From: Anaeramoeba flamelloides
Taxonomy: Eukaryota; Metamonada; Anaeramoebidae
Length of the DNA stretch: 64,000 bases
Direction: 5' to 3'
Assembly: GCA_027625915.1 (NCBI GenBank)
Contig: JANTQA010000076.1
Coordinates: forward strand, 2,232,001-2,296,000
The notes beneath the pieces were generated by a model. The model saw only the letters and a list, made by a program, of their open reading frames with translations, was not told the origin of the DNA and ran no database searches. Of this stretch, positions 22,263-34,159 are shown piece after piece (the stretch's first letter is position 1; every line of letters begins with the position of its first letter). Both the position numbers and the translations under genes were made by a program.

Positions 22263-22735
22263 TTAAATTTTTTTTTTTTTTTAATTTATAAGAATAAATA
22301 ATTCTTTAATATTAAAAATAATTGATCCCATATTTGGGAATATTTAATTAGATTTAAAATACTATTAAGCATTCAAAAGATGTTCATCAATTCTTAGTAA
22401 AAATTTTTTAATTGTAAAGTTTTTTATGTAATTTATGTTAGATATTTTTTTTATAGGGAATATATTTTATCTAAAAGAAAATTGGTAATTTCTGTTCCTA
22501 AAGATAATTATATGATAATTTATTTTTTTTTTACAAAATAAACATCTTGGGTAAAAATAATAGACTAAAAGAATTTAAAAGTAATAATACAAATTTGAAA
22601 CCCGAAAAAACAGATAACTTAATGATGAGAAATTTATTTTAATAAAAAATAGTTTCAAGTGAAATAATTTTTTTTTTTAGATTATCACACTAAATCGGAC
22701 AAAATATTATGTATTTCTTTCCATCTATAGCCGTT
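22263..22735. other. Intergenic, nothing recognised
   Basis: A/T-rich sequence between cluster C and element F; no ORF or repeat identified. Confidence 0.4.
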
Positions 22736-23164
22736 GCAAGGCTACCATAAAAGTTTAAATAAAACACAAATGGTTTTTCTATTATTATTTTCCATTTTCA
22801 AAAAATTTGGAAATAAGAGTTATTATTCAAAAAAAAAATTCAATAAATGAGCTATTATTGAAATTTTTGAAACAATCAAAAAAAAAAATTCAAGATCCCA
22901 TGAAACTTAAAAATTATCAGTCCAAAACAGCTCAAAAAATAGCAATTTTTACTGATCTCTAAAAATTTACGATTAATGAACAATATATTAAAGTGCTTCA
23001 AGAATCTTAAAAATATTTTTTTCGATTTTTCAAAAAGTTGAATAATAGCTCATTTATTGAAAATTTGTTTAGAATAATATCTCTTATTTCAGAATTTTTT
23101 GAAAATGGAAAATAAGAATAAAAAACTCATTTGTTTTTTATTTAAAATTTTATTGTAGACTTGG
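22736..23164. mobile_element. Non-autonomous element family F with long inverted arms
   Basis: About 430 bp. The arms are imperfect inverted repeats of roughly 140 bp. The left contains ATTTTCCATTTTCAAAAAAT followed by GAAATAAGAG and AATAAATGAGCTATTATT; the right carries the complements. No transposase. Single copy in the window. No target duplication could be fixed, so both ends are approximate. Confidence 0.65.
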
Positions 23165-24071
23165 ATAGACTGTTTGAATAAGTTTTAACGAATACTCGAA
23201 ATTCTATAAAAATTGATATATTTGATAAATTATGATACTCATGATAATTTGACCTGAAATTGTAATAATGAAAGTAAAAAATATAATATTTTAATTTTAT
23301 TTCAATTTTTTAAAAAACTAATACTTTATTGATTTTTTTGATCTTTTAATTTATAAAAAATCATATATTTGGGAATTTCTGTTCTATAATTTATTTTATT
23401 TAATTTTTGTTCGATAATTTATATTTGATAAAAATATTACTTTATAAGAATTGTGATCTTCAATTTCAACATAAAAACTGATTTTGGAATTTCTGTTCTG
23501 TAATTTTTTTTATGCAACAAAAAATGACGTACAAAGTCTAATATTCAATTTTCTTAGATAATATTGAACATTTGAAAGTAACCATTTTTCATTAATTAAA
23601 AAATGAAAACATATAATAGATAATTTGACGGCATCTTTTTCAATTAATGAGTTAGTTTAAAAAAAAAACATCGTTAATATTAAAAAATTACTAGATTAAA
23701 TTTAAAACACAATGATCGATTATATCATGATATCTCTACATTGATCTTGATTTTATATATTCTTTATGAATAGAAAAAGATATCTTCAAATCATTTCTTG
23801 TTTGTATTTTTGAAAAATGATCCAAATCATTGTAAAAAAAAATGTGAGAAAAAAAAATGTTCAAAAAGTTTAAATAATAGAAAATTTTAAAATTTCAAAT
23901 TGTTTTATTGATAATTTTGAAAACTTTTTTTGTTCATCTTTAAAAATGTTTCAATTAAGGTTAAAAAATAAAAAATTAATCTCGCCAATTTGAAACATTT
24001 TGCCACCACTTTGTTAAAACAACTGTAATGAATAATTTATAATTAATAAGAAATAGTTAATCACTAATCAT
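23165..24071. other. Intergenic, nothing recognised
   Basis: A/T-rich DNA 3' of the gene on the minus strand. I see no coding region, repeat or RNA. Confidence 0.4.
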
Positions 24072-25076
24072 TCAAATTAATAATAATTTATTATTTCTTG
24101 CATTTTTTAGCCTTTTGAACATTAATTTTAAAATTTGCTTTGGATCCCAAAGTTTTTTCTTAAGAAGCATTCCTAATTTTTCTATTGAAAGGATCTCAAG
24201 ATCAAAAAGTTGCAGAGGCTCCCTCGCCAACTCTAATCTAATTTGCAATTTTAAATCTGCGTCTAAGGAGTCATAATTCGAATGATGAACTAATTTATAA
24301 TTAACCCATTCTGCAATCCTCTCTATTAAATTTTTATTGATTACAAAGCTGCATCTCTTGACAAGAATATCAAGTAAATTGAAAATGGACGACTTGGAAT
24401 AATTATAAAACAAATCATTGATTCTCAAATACTGATCATATTTCTGAAACATTTTTAAAATATCTTGTGTGAGCTTTTCATTCGTTTCATACTCACCGTT
24501 GTTGTTTAAAATGTTGAAATAAAAACACACATTTTGTGCATTTAAACTTTTGATGATAAATTGAAGGCACTTATCGATTGCTTCTCGTTGATTATTTTTT
24601 TTGAAGTTGGGAAGTAAATAATACATGTACACCGGATCCAAATTGCCAAAGGTTTGGTTGCTTTCCTGAAACCTTTTCAAGTACTTTTCAAAACGAATTT
24701 TAAATACATTCTTTTTGTACTCGAAAATCAAGTTACAAAATTCCTCGATCTGTTGATTGGTTGTTTCTAATATTGTGAACAATTGATCCTCATTTTGGAG
24801 GTTTGAGGTAGATCCTAAATTTTCTTTTAACTCGTTCAGTTTGGCTTTTAGACATTCCAGCTCATTATTTGTTTTATTTTCTTTTTGTCGCCACACAAGA
24901 TGCGGTGTAAATGGGTTCATTTCTTTTCTTTCGATAAAATAATGCAACAACAGATGATTACATTTCAATAAGTTGTTATAAACATGCACAATTATTGGGT
25001 TTCTGTTTTTATAAGGTTTAATAGTTTTGTAAAACTGTACAAAGATTTCTTTGTGTTCGGTAACACTCGTTGCCAT
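24072..25076 (-). CDS. Unrecognised all-helical protein
   Basis: A 334-residue intronless ORF on the minus strand. The ATG at 25074-25076 (MATSVTEH) is chosen over a TTG-initiated extension of five residues. The protein is mostly amphipathic helix: residues 70-125 have coiled-coil character (ELECLKAKLNELKENL at 72-87), and 150-330 form a series of Leu/Ile-rich helices with a charged C-terminus (LKLMFKRLKNARNN). No signal peptide, membrane segment or catalytic motif is visible. Codon use and amino-acid content are much less AT-driven than the flanking DNA, supporting a real gene. Helical scaffold or adaptor proteins would look like this, but I cannot name a family. Confidence 0.8.
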   Translation of the reverse strand: MATSVTEHKEIFVQFYKTIKPYKNRNPIIVHVYNNLLKCNHLLLHYFIERKEMNPFTPHLVWRQKENKTNNELECLKAKLNELKENLGSTSNLQNEDQLFTILETTNQQIEEFCNLIFEYKKNVFKIRFEKYLKRFQESNQTFGNLDPVYMYYLLPNFKKNNQREAIDKCLQFIIKSLNAQNVCFYFNILNNNGEYETNEKLTQDILKMFQKYDQYLRINDLFYNYSKSSIFNLLDILVKRCSFVINKNLIERIAEWVNYKLVHHSNYDSLDADLKLQIRLELAREPLQLFDLEILSIEKLGMLLKKKLWDPKQILKLMFKRLKNARNNKLLLI

Positions 25077-25456
25077 TTTACAAAATAACAAAAATAATTA
25101 TTAAAAGTAATTAGGAAAAAAATGAACTTTATTATTGATGTTTTTAAGACTACTATTGACAACAATACTTTGAAAAGACCTTATCTTTTGTGATAAGATT
25201 TAAAGTTTTAAACGTAGAAATTTAGGAAAAGTACGAAAAATTTTTTTATTATTTTTAATAATTTTATACCTTTGAGAATTTTGGAATTCACACTACGAAA
25301 TAATGTAATTAAATATTGTGTGACACCCCTTTCCATTCACGTCTTTAAGTTTGAAAATAAAAGTGATCAAAATAATGCGTGAACAATGACTTATATTCGT
25401 CTTTCCAAATATAATACGTGCTTTTTTTTTTTCTTGTTCGAATGTAATATTCAATT

Positions 25457-25691
25457 TTACTATTTCTTGCAAAATAAATTGAACAAAATTTTCTTTCAGC
25501 TTTCCAAAAAAAGATTTTTAAATCAGAAAGAGTAACATTTCGAATTTTGAATACTTAAAACCAACTTAAATTAATAGTTCGCCTCTTTTAGAATTGGGAA
25601 TTTTGATGATTTATTTTTTATTCTTGGAATGTGTTATTTTTTGAAAGCTAAATGAAAATATCGATCTTTATATTTTACAATTAACAGTAAT
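25457..25691. mobile_element. MITE family E, copy 1
   Basis: About 235 bp, with ~50-bp inverted ends built on TTACTATTTCTTG...TTTCAGCTTTCCAAA. The same element occurs in reverse orientation at 32640-32869 with clearly recognisable interior, including TCTTTTAGAATTGGG. No ORF. Confidence 0.65.
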
Positions 25692-26105
25692 ATGTAACCA
25701 CGATAATCTGTATTTCAAAATATACTCTGTGCTTTTTTTTCTTCTTATTCGAATGGAAAATCCCATCTTTACCGAGTATTACGCCGAAGTTCAAATCAAT
25801 TTTGAAAGTAAACTACTTTATGTTTTTGGAAAATTTTAAATTATTAATGCAATTAGTTGTAAAGTTTTAGTAATTCTCAAGTTTTTTTTGAAATATTTTG
25901 TTTTTTTCCAATTTTCTTCAATAACAGTAAAAATTTACTCTATTTTTCGAGATAAATTTTCTAATTTGATTGATTATTTTTAGAATTTCTTTTTGTTTAA
26001 TTTATTTTTAAGAAATCAGTACCATATTTACTGAGGTTTTATTGTTGGTTTCTTTGATTAGTTAAGGTTGAGATCTTCTATAATGAAAAAAAAACACTTT
26101 TTATA

Positions 26106-26298
26106 CAGCCAGTTTGACTTTTAAGATACAAACTTTGAATGAAAATTAAGGTAAAAAAAAATTCATATTAAGGCACAACTTTCAAATTCTAATAAAATAA
26201 CTTGTATACAAAAAAATAAGACAAAAAGTGCTTTAATTTGAGATTTTTTTGTGCCTTAAATTTTATTGAAATTTGTGTATTAAAAGTGGAACTAAATG
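26106..26298. mobile_element. MITE family J, diverged copy
   Basis: Follows the J plan: CAG(T/C)CAGTTTCACTTTTAAG ends, inner TTAAGGCAC and AAATTTGAGATTTTTT blocks in inverted order, TA at the left flank. Many substitutions relative to the copies at 35.6-38.3 kb show that it is old. Confidence 0.7.
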
Positions 26299-28239
26299 TT
26301 TTGAAACACAGATTAATCTTTTCTACCAAGATTATTTATACAAAAGTATCTTCAATTTTGAGATCTGGATTTCTTAAAACAAATTTTGTAGATGAAGATT
26401 CCTGAATTATTAAGAGTTAATGTTTTTTGTTTGATTGGAAGTATTCCAAAATTTCCTTTTGTAAAATATCTTACGAAATAACAATGAAAATTGTTTGATT
26501 TTTCAAAAGTTAGGTTTTTTTCATAAATAGCTAAAGTTACTATAAATTTTTTTTTATTGTAAAAAATAACTTGAAATAATTTTACAACCAAATTATCCGT
26601 TTAAAACCCTTCTAATTTATTTTTTAATAATTTTCTAGAGAGGATAAATATAATTGAATTTTTAATTTTTTTAATAATTTGTAAAGTAAAATAATTTCAG
26701 TTTTCCCAAAAATACTAACCATTTACTTTTTTGTTTTCTTATAAAATTCAAAATATATTAAAATTTTTCAGATTTTATCTTTATTTCGAAAACAAATAAA
26801 GAATTTTAAGTGAAATTAAAATGCAGGAATCCCAATAAAAAAATAAAAAAAAATGTAATTTATTTAATTGAAAATAAAAAATCTCGTGATTTTCTAAGGA
26901 TTTATTTAATAACAATTTATTATTGTTGTTATCTAGGCGAAGTTGAGAAAATAATCAATATATTTCTGTTAATAGAAAGATATTTTTATCAACCAGAAAG
27001 AAAAAAAAATTGCCCATTTTCGAAACAATGAGTCAAATTGCCTGAGTTATTATTTGTTGTAATATGTGGATCTTCAATTAAAAAAAATTATTAAAAAAAA
27101 AATTAAAACAAAGTAGAAAAAATTCTTAAAAGTTTTTTATTTCATTTTTATTTAGATCATCAAGCTAAATGAAAATTTTAATTCTAATAAAAGTATTAAA
27201 ATTAATTACTCTCAACCCAAAAATTATCTTGTACTAAATTATAGATTTTTTAAAAAGTTATTATCTTGACTCCTTTTAAACATTCAAAATAAATAACAAT
27301 ATATAATAACAAGACCTTTTTAATTGTATTTGTTTTTTAAATAGAAAAATATAACGGTTGAATTACGATCTAGAGAAAATTCAAATTTCTTCTATCCATC
27401 TGTTTCTTCTATTTTTTCATCTTTAAAGACTTTATCCAACAACCCAACTATTTATTTCTCAACAAAAGTAAGTAAAGAAACAAAAACAAGAATACTCAGG
27501 GTTAGTCTAGTATTATATAACAAAGATATTTTTTTCAGAAATAACCAGAATAAATATTTCTAGAAGTAAAGGTTATTATATTTCATTTTTAAGCTAATCT
27601 TTCAAAAAAAAAAAAAAAATTATAATAATAACTTTTATTATTATCACCACAGCACAAAATATATATTCATTCACAAAAAATAAAGTTAATTACTAATAAT
27701 AAACAAAATAAAACATTCAAAGTAAGCAACAACATTTTAATATTATCTGTAATTGCAGTAGGTGATAATTTATTAAGAAAATATACTGGCACTATTTTGT
27801 TATAGATCCACCAAAAAATATGAAAAGAATTTAAAATAATTTTTATTGTAGTCTTATCTTGTATTAAAATTTTAGAGTAAATAATGTTTGTTTACAAAAG
27901 CTAAAAAAAAAAATATTTTCTTAATATCTACAATTAAGATACCAGAGAAAATATATTGATAAATATATAAAAAAAAAATAAAAGGGATTTTGTTGTTTTT
28001 ATTTAATTTTTTTATTTGGGTTATTTTTTTACGAGATATAATTTGAAAATCATTTAATTTATATTTTTATATTTAATTTATTTTTACTAATTATTTCAAT
28101 CCTATTTTCTCTAAAATATATTTCTTAACCCAATTACCAAGAAATTTCGAATAAATTAATAATTAATAATTTATTTTTTGAAAATTCTAGTTTTGTAAAG
28201 AAAATTTTAGGCATCATTAGTATTAGTTCAAAAACACTT
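26299..28239. other. Intergenic, no secure gene
   Basis: The open frames at 26352-26591 (-) and 26810-27031 (+) look random. At about 27344-27470 both strands offer a short exon-like reading with plausible acceptor or donor signals, but neither can be joined to other exons. Confidence 0.35.
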
Positions 28240-28764
28240 TGGAGTTTAATTATCACAGTTGTAACGAGTTAATTACAAACAATTAACAGGGTTGAATGTT
28301 TTTTAGAAGAAAAAAATTCTTTTGAAAATTTTAAATTAAAATAATTTCTTCATTTTTTTAGCTTTTTCTTTGATAATTTTTTTTTTGAAAAGTTATATAT
28401 TTAGAGTTTTATTGATTTCAAGATATATAGTCATTAAGTAAAATCCAGTAATTTTAATGTTATTGGATCATTTAAAATGATTTTAGAAAAATCATATTGA
28501 TTTTCAATTGAATTGTATTTGAATCTTCAACTGAAGAACAACAGATACATTATTGTTTTTTTCTTAACTAAATGTGTTACTAAGAAACTTTTCTTAATTC
28601 GAATTTTATAAAAATAAGTCGATTGATTTGGATTTGCTTAAATATTGATAGTAACTATTATTTTACATTATTTTACTCGTTTATTATTAATTCTTCAAAA
28701 TCAATCATAAATAATAATTGATATTTAGAAAAAATGCCACTTTAACAGAAATAAAGTTTATATC
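28240..28764. mobile_element. Family B, old degraded copy without nested MITE
   Basis: The body follows the B order (a TTTTTAGAAGAAAAAA block, a TATAGTCATTAAGTAAAAT block, a TTGAATCTTCAACTGAAG palindrome at the H insertion site, then GCCACTTTAACAGAAATAAA at the right end). The inverted ends are badly eroded. It lacks element H, like the copy at 7830-8367. It abuts element D. Confidence 0.55.
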
Positions 28765-28780
28765 TTTAATTTATCATATA

Positions 28781-29285
28781 AAGTAGTTAAATAAATACCA
28801 GGCATGAAATAAATCTCACACGGGATTTTAATTGTGAATATTAGGAAAATTTATATGTAATTCTGTTTATTTAGATTTTAATCCCTTTTTTAAGAATCAA
28901 ATTTTTAAAATTATAACTCACCCACTTATTAGAATGATGAATAATGAAAATAAAGTTTTTAAAACACAATTTCAATCGACCAAAAAACAATGAATAAAAA
29001 TTATCATTTTCCAAACTCTGGTAAACCTCTATAAAACCAGATTGTTTTTTTTTTTTTTCAAAAAAACTTGAACTACTTATTATATTAAACAATTACTTAA
29101 TTATTCTAGAGACACCGTATATCAATGAGATTTAGGCAAGTTTATTAGTAGGCTCATATAAAATTTATTTATTTATATAAAGGATTTGATTGAAAATAGC
29201 AGAAATTTCAACAATAATTTTTCTAATAATCACAATTAAAAATCTTTTCAGGGATTATTATCATGTAGGTATTTATTTAACAACT
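28781..29285. mobile_element. MITE family D, diverged copy
   Basis: Collinear with 4217-4707 over its whole length: ends AAGTAGTTAAATAAATACC versus GAGTAGTGAAAAAAATACC, and shared interior (ATTATCATTTTCCAAACTCT and AGAGACACC). Many differences, so older than the 4.2-kb copy. Confidence 0.7.
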
Positions 29286-31656
29286 ATATATTGAAAAATA
29301 ATTTAGTACATTTAGTTGTATATATTTTCAATGTTATTAAATAGGTTTTTTTTATTAATTTTTTTTCTTGATTTATTCCAGTAGCCTTTTAATTTTAAAT
29401 AAAGCAATCGATACTATTTTATTTTTCTCAAACAATAGTCCCGCAATATATTTTCTAGATCATTTTATTGAATTCTTATTATTATAAAAATATTACATTT
29501 TGTAGAAAACTTATTAAATTATAGAATTTATTTGAAAAAAAAATAAAAAATTATTTTAGACTTGAACTTGTAAAAAGTAAAAAAAAAAAAAAAAATGTAT
29601 CGCAATTATCAAATAAAAAATTAAATTTTATTAATCGTTTCTTCATTCTTTCAAATTCATTATTTTGCAATTAAAACAATCATTTAATTCATATTAATTA
29701 TTCTTTTCAACATACATAAGAGTAATTTATCATGTTTTTCCCAACCAATCGAAAAATATCTTAACATTTGGAATTCTGAGGTTTGAAAAAAATAGGAAAT
29801 AAATTACAAATCAGGATATTAGTTAGTAGATTAGAATTAATCATTAATTAAAATGTGATACTTTAGAAATGTACAACCAATTTGAAATATTTGGATTTAG
29901 AAGAATAATAATTTGATCAAACCAAAGATCTTTTTAAAAAATAAAACAATAATAAATTCTTGAAAAATTATTCAAAAGAAAGATATAACAATAATGATTA
30001 GATCAAAAGATAATTTTCTTTAAGTTTAGATTTGGTTAGTTGATTGAATGAACCTTTATTTAACCAATACTTACAATTAATGCATAATTGTCAACTCTCG
30101 ATATTTTATCTGATTAGAATATTTCAATATAATTCCCCAATATTACGAGTAAATTTATTTTATTTATTTTTAATTCTTTTTCCTTTAAAGAATTTTTTTT
30201 TTTTGACAAAATTGCTGTTCTAAAACATCATTTGATATTTACAAAATTTCATAAGTTAAACATAAAATGATATTTCTGGATGTTTTTTTTTATCGGTAAA
30301 ATCTCTCTAATTTTGTTCTAATCCCATAATATCCCTTTTAAATTTCAGCGTAAGTTCAATTCAAATAAAATTTACCCTTTATGTTTGAAATATAAATAAA
30401 AGGAAATTATCCAAAATATTGATCATTTTTTATGATACTACCCTTCCTATTAAAAAGATAGATTAATATTTTAGAAAAAAAGAAAAGAATTAAATCTTAA
30501 TGGAATACTTTTAAACTGTGACAGTTCAAAATTATTTTGATTAAATAACAATTGTGAAATCTATGATTTTATGCTTAAATTCTTGAACAAAAATTTAAGT
30601 ATAAATGCATTTAGAGTCTAAATTATACTTCTTCCCCAATAAAAAATAAAAATAAAAATAATAATAAAAAAAAAAAAAAATAAAATTTCCAAATATGATT
30701 TACAATCCTAAATAATTCTTTCAACTTTTAAAAAAATATTTGAAATTGAAAAAAGTTTTTAAGCAATTTTTATCAGTGCCTTATACCTATTAAAAACAAA
30801 TCAATATGCAATGTGTGATATCGATCTCCAAAAATTGGCAATGAAAAGCTCGGTTATTTTGAGAAAAAGTTCCAAAGAGTAACACCCAATTTTCAATTTA
30901 AATTGTTAAGAAATTATATTTTTTGAATATAACTGTTTCAGTTTTAAAGTTTCACTCTTTGTCACTTTTATAAGATCTCGAATATTGTTTGTTTTTTTTT
31001 TAATTTTTTTAAAAAGAGTTATTGTTTACCTCAAGAATATTATAAAATCAATACTTTGCTTAATTTTAGAGGTTTATACTGCAACTACAAATTGGATTAA
31101 ATTTCTTTTGTATTGAAAGAAAACAATTGGTTTCAAATTAAAGAAACGTAAACATTTGTAGATATTAATAATACGAAAACGATTGATTTTTTTTTTTTGA
31201 ATTTGAATTTTTTTTTTTTTTTGTCGTTTTTTTTTTTTTCATTATCTCATTTCAAAATTGGTTATCACAGTAATTATTTAATTAGAATATCAATATTTTA
31301 TAAAAGAAATTTCTCTAAAACCAAGAATACTACATTTTAAATTTATAAAAAAAATTCTTGAAACAAACTTCATACGATCTTATATTATTAGAATTTTTTT
31401 TGTAATTGTGAAAATTGAATTTTTGGAAGAATGATTTTTCATAGCCTGATTGAATTTTGAAATAAATAAGAATTTTTCATTCTCAGATTGGAAATTAATG
31501 TTTAAAGAAATAAAGGCTATTTTTTCGAGAAAGAAAAATGGTTCAAATTGGAGATCATATTTTTTTTTCCCCTTTTACAATTTTTAAGAACTGTAATTAT
31601 TGAAAGGGGTTTTATTTTTTGATTAAAATTTGTAAATTAGAGTAATTGAGATATTA
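29286..31656. other. Gene desert, nothing recognised
   Basis: Very A/T-rich with long A and T runs (about 29579-29594, 31186-31240). I see no ORF, RNA or repeat that I can support. Confidence 0.45.
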
Positions 31657-32349
31657 AAACCATTTTTCAGTCAAAGGGGCCCAGTTGCAATGGTATAATA
31701 CATGTGTTTAAAGGATTTGCATCGATATTAGAAGAAAAACTTTATTTTTGAAATTTTCAAAATTGAAATCATTTTTTCACATTTTTGGTTTTTTTTTTCG
31801 ATTTTTTTTTTTAAAACGTCATTCATTTGCAAAAAATTTTTTATTACAAGATCAATAGTCACTTGGTAAAAATGTGTTATTCTAATGTCATTGAAACCAT
31901 GTAAAGATTGTTGAGAAATCATATTGGTTTCTATTGCAATTCTATTCGATCTTTGATCTTGATATTTGTTTAATAAATGTCAAAAATTTCCACTTCATTT
32001 TCATTTCCTTTTTCAAATAGAGACCACAAATACCAACAAACTTTGTTTGGGGGCTTAATTTCTAAAATAAAAGTATGGAAAATGATGTGAAAAATGTTTC
32101 ATATTTATTATTCAAATACCAGTAGAAGTTCAAAACCAACATCCTTGTTTTTCTCAATAGGGCCCTAAGAATTTGAGTTTTTCAATTTTTAAGAAAATTT
32201 ATTGATTAATTAATATTCTTTCAGACATGTATCAACATTTCTTTGAGGTGTATTATTCTCTTTGTTTTTTATTTGTTCTTCAAAGGCCAATTATATAAAA
32301 TAATTGATATTTGAAAAAAACGTTGGGCCCCTTTGACTGAAACAGAGTT
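31657..32349. mobile_element. Family B element with nested H, best-preserved ends
   Basis: TA-flanked, 693 bp. The left end contains CAGTCAAAGGGGCCCAGTTG and the right end GTTGGGCCCCTTTGACTG, complementary over about 18 bp. It aligns end to end with 8407-9104, including the nested MITE at 31958-32122. No coding region; presumably mobilised in trans by a Tc1/mariner-type transposase. Confidence 0.8.
31958..32122. mobile_element. Family H MITE nested in B
   Basis: Same position, orientation and length as the H copy at 8714-8878. The right end ATTCAAATACCAG is intact and followed by TA. Sharing of the junctions shows that the composite B+H multiplied as a unit. Confidence 0.7.
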
Positions 32350-32639
32350 TATTATCAGGTATTAATCGTATGGTAACTGAATTACAATAAAACTGATTTG
32401 AAATATCAAAATTTATCAATTATTTTAAAAATTGAATTCGATTAAAATAAAAATAAAAAACATTAATTTGTGTTTTTTTTAAACCACAAAATTGAAAAAA
32501 AAAAATTAATCCTTTAATTTGACTATTCTCTGTTATTTCAGGATTGGGTTGATTAAAATTGATGGGATTTTTGAGAAATAGTTGATGTGACAAATAAATT
32601 TCAAAAGAGCCATTAAGATCATGTGAAATGTTTTTTTTT

Positions 32640-32869
32640 ATACTGTTAATTGTAAAATAAAATGATCAATATTTTCATTCAGTTTTCCAAAATAATACCA
32701 TCTTACATAAATTAAAACAAATCATCAAAGTCCCCAATTCTAAAAGAGAAAATTGATAATTTAAACTGATTTATGGATTAAAAAAATGAAATTTTATCTG
32801 ATTTAAAAAATCTTTTTTTGGAAAGCTGAATGAAAATTTTGTTCCATTTATTTTACAACAAATAGTAAA
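32640..32869. mobile_element. MITE family E, copy 2 (inverted)
   Basis: Reverse-complement relative of 25457-25691: TACTGTTAATTGTAAAATAA at the left and its partner ending AACAAATAGTAA at the right, with interior CCCCAATTCTAAAAGAG. Confidence 0.65.
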
Positions 32870-32994
32870 ATTTTTATTTTTTTATTTATTTATTTATAGA
32901 AAGGAGTAATTAAAAAAAAATCATCAAATAAAAAAAAGAGAAGAAGAAAAATAATTAATATATATATATAAAAAATAAATTTATCATTTTCATG

Positions 32995-33139
32995 ACCAAT
33001 TAGAAACTATCCACGTCCTGAATACGCAGGAGGAGCAAAAACCCGATAGAAAGATTATCGATTATAGATAAAAATTCCACAAACTGTGATTAATAAATTG
33101 GTATTCCACGACTCTCAGAGTGGGGCACTGGGTGCCCGA
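32995..33139. ncRNA. Candidate structured RNA, class unknown
   Basis: An island of mixed composition in A/T-rich surroundings with several compact hairpins. They are TCCTG/CAGGA (33014-33029), CGATA/TATCG (around 33044-33060), CACA/TGTG (33078-33088), ACTCT/AGAGT with CCAC/GTGG (33106-33123) and GGGCAC/GTGCCC with a 3-base loop (33123-33137). A long-range helix ACCAATT/AATTGGT (32995-33001 with 33096-33102) would enclose the first three. The first hairpin's GAATAC could pair with GTATTC at 33101-33106, a potential pseudoknot that competes with the end of that helix. I compared it by memory with U1-U6, U3, SRP, 5S and RNase P signatures and matched none. Strand is undecided. It could also be a transposon end. 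Confidence 0.4.
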
Positions 33140-34159
33140 ATTTATATATTTTTTATTATTTAAAAAATTTTTTGTTTTCACTTTATTTTTATTATTTTTT
33201 CTTTATTACCTTAAGTAAAATTTTTATTTTTTTATTGAGATCGTATAATAGTTTCTTTGAGTTTGAATTTTTTTTTTTTTTTAATTAGACTTTTTTCAAT
33301 GAGATCCAACAGATATTTTTTTTTGTTAATTGAATTTTTTTTGTCACCAAGTTACTATGATTTTTTTTTTTGTATTTTTTGTTATTGATTTATTTGAAAT
33401 TGATAATCTTATAATAATTTTGAAGTGAATTTTTTTTTTGTTATTTGTATTTTTGTAATTTGGGATTCTGTGAAACACTTTTTCGAGAAATGCATTTTTT
33501 GACAAAGAGATATTTGTGATCTTTTTTTTTGTTTGTAGCATTTTTTGGTATTGAGATCCAATGAATTTTCTTTGTTATTTGGATTTTTCCAACGGCAAGA
33601 AGTTCACTTTCACAATGTTATTTTTTGTGGCAAGCTATAACATAAGTACGAAGTAAATTCACAGTTAGTAGCTTGGCCCTTAAGATCTTTTTTTATTTAT
33701 AAAGTTGAGGTTACAGTAGTTGTAAGAATGAAGACAAAACTTACATTTTGTTTTGGGCCGTTTCCGTGTCACAGTTTTTGGAAAAAATATTAATGTTATA
33801 AAATCTTTGAGTTATATGGGGTTATGGTTAAATGTTAAAACACGTATAAAATTTAAATTCTTGTGATTTTGTAATAAAATTTGAAAATGGTTTTTCAAAA
33901 AAACCAAGCAAAAAAAAAAAAAAAAAAGGATAGTGTTTAATTCCAACAAATTTTAACATTATCCAAAATACAAGTTTCAAAAAAAAAAACAATAAAAAAA
34001 GAATAAAAAATTTATTTAAATCTATTGATCAATTTTATTTTGTGAAGTGGTGTTGTTCAAAAAAGTTTAAAAAATATTTTCACTTTTTTGTTGTTTTTGT
34101 TAAAATTAATTTACGATTTGTAATTACTCTTTTTTGTGACAAAAGAAGACCAAAAAAAT
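33140..34159. other. Intergenic, 3' of eL31; nothing recognised
   Basis: T-rich from 33240 to 33540, with repeated ATTTTTTTTTGTTATTTG-like phrases, then mixed sequence to the eL31 stop. The frame at 33344-33541 (-) is chance-like. Confidence 0.4.

Noticed and set aside
27344-27470. Exon-like readings on both strands (plus: a 40-residue frame ending at GTAAGT; minus: a short frame ending in DEKIEETDG and a stop)
   Set aside because: Each is short, neither joins in phase to another exon, and both strands cannot be right; left unannotated.
33120-33140. GGGCAC/GTGCCC hairpin considered as a tRNA T-arm or transcription terminator
   Set aside because: No T-loop signature, no acceptor or anticodon arm; a bacterial-type terminator is not expected in a nuclear genome.
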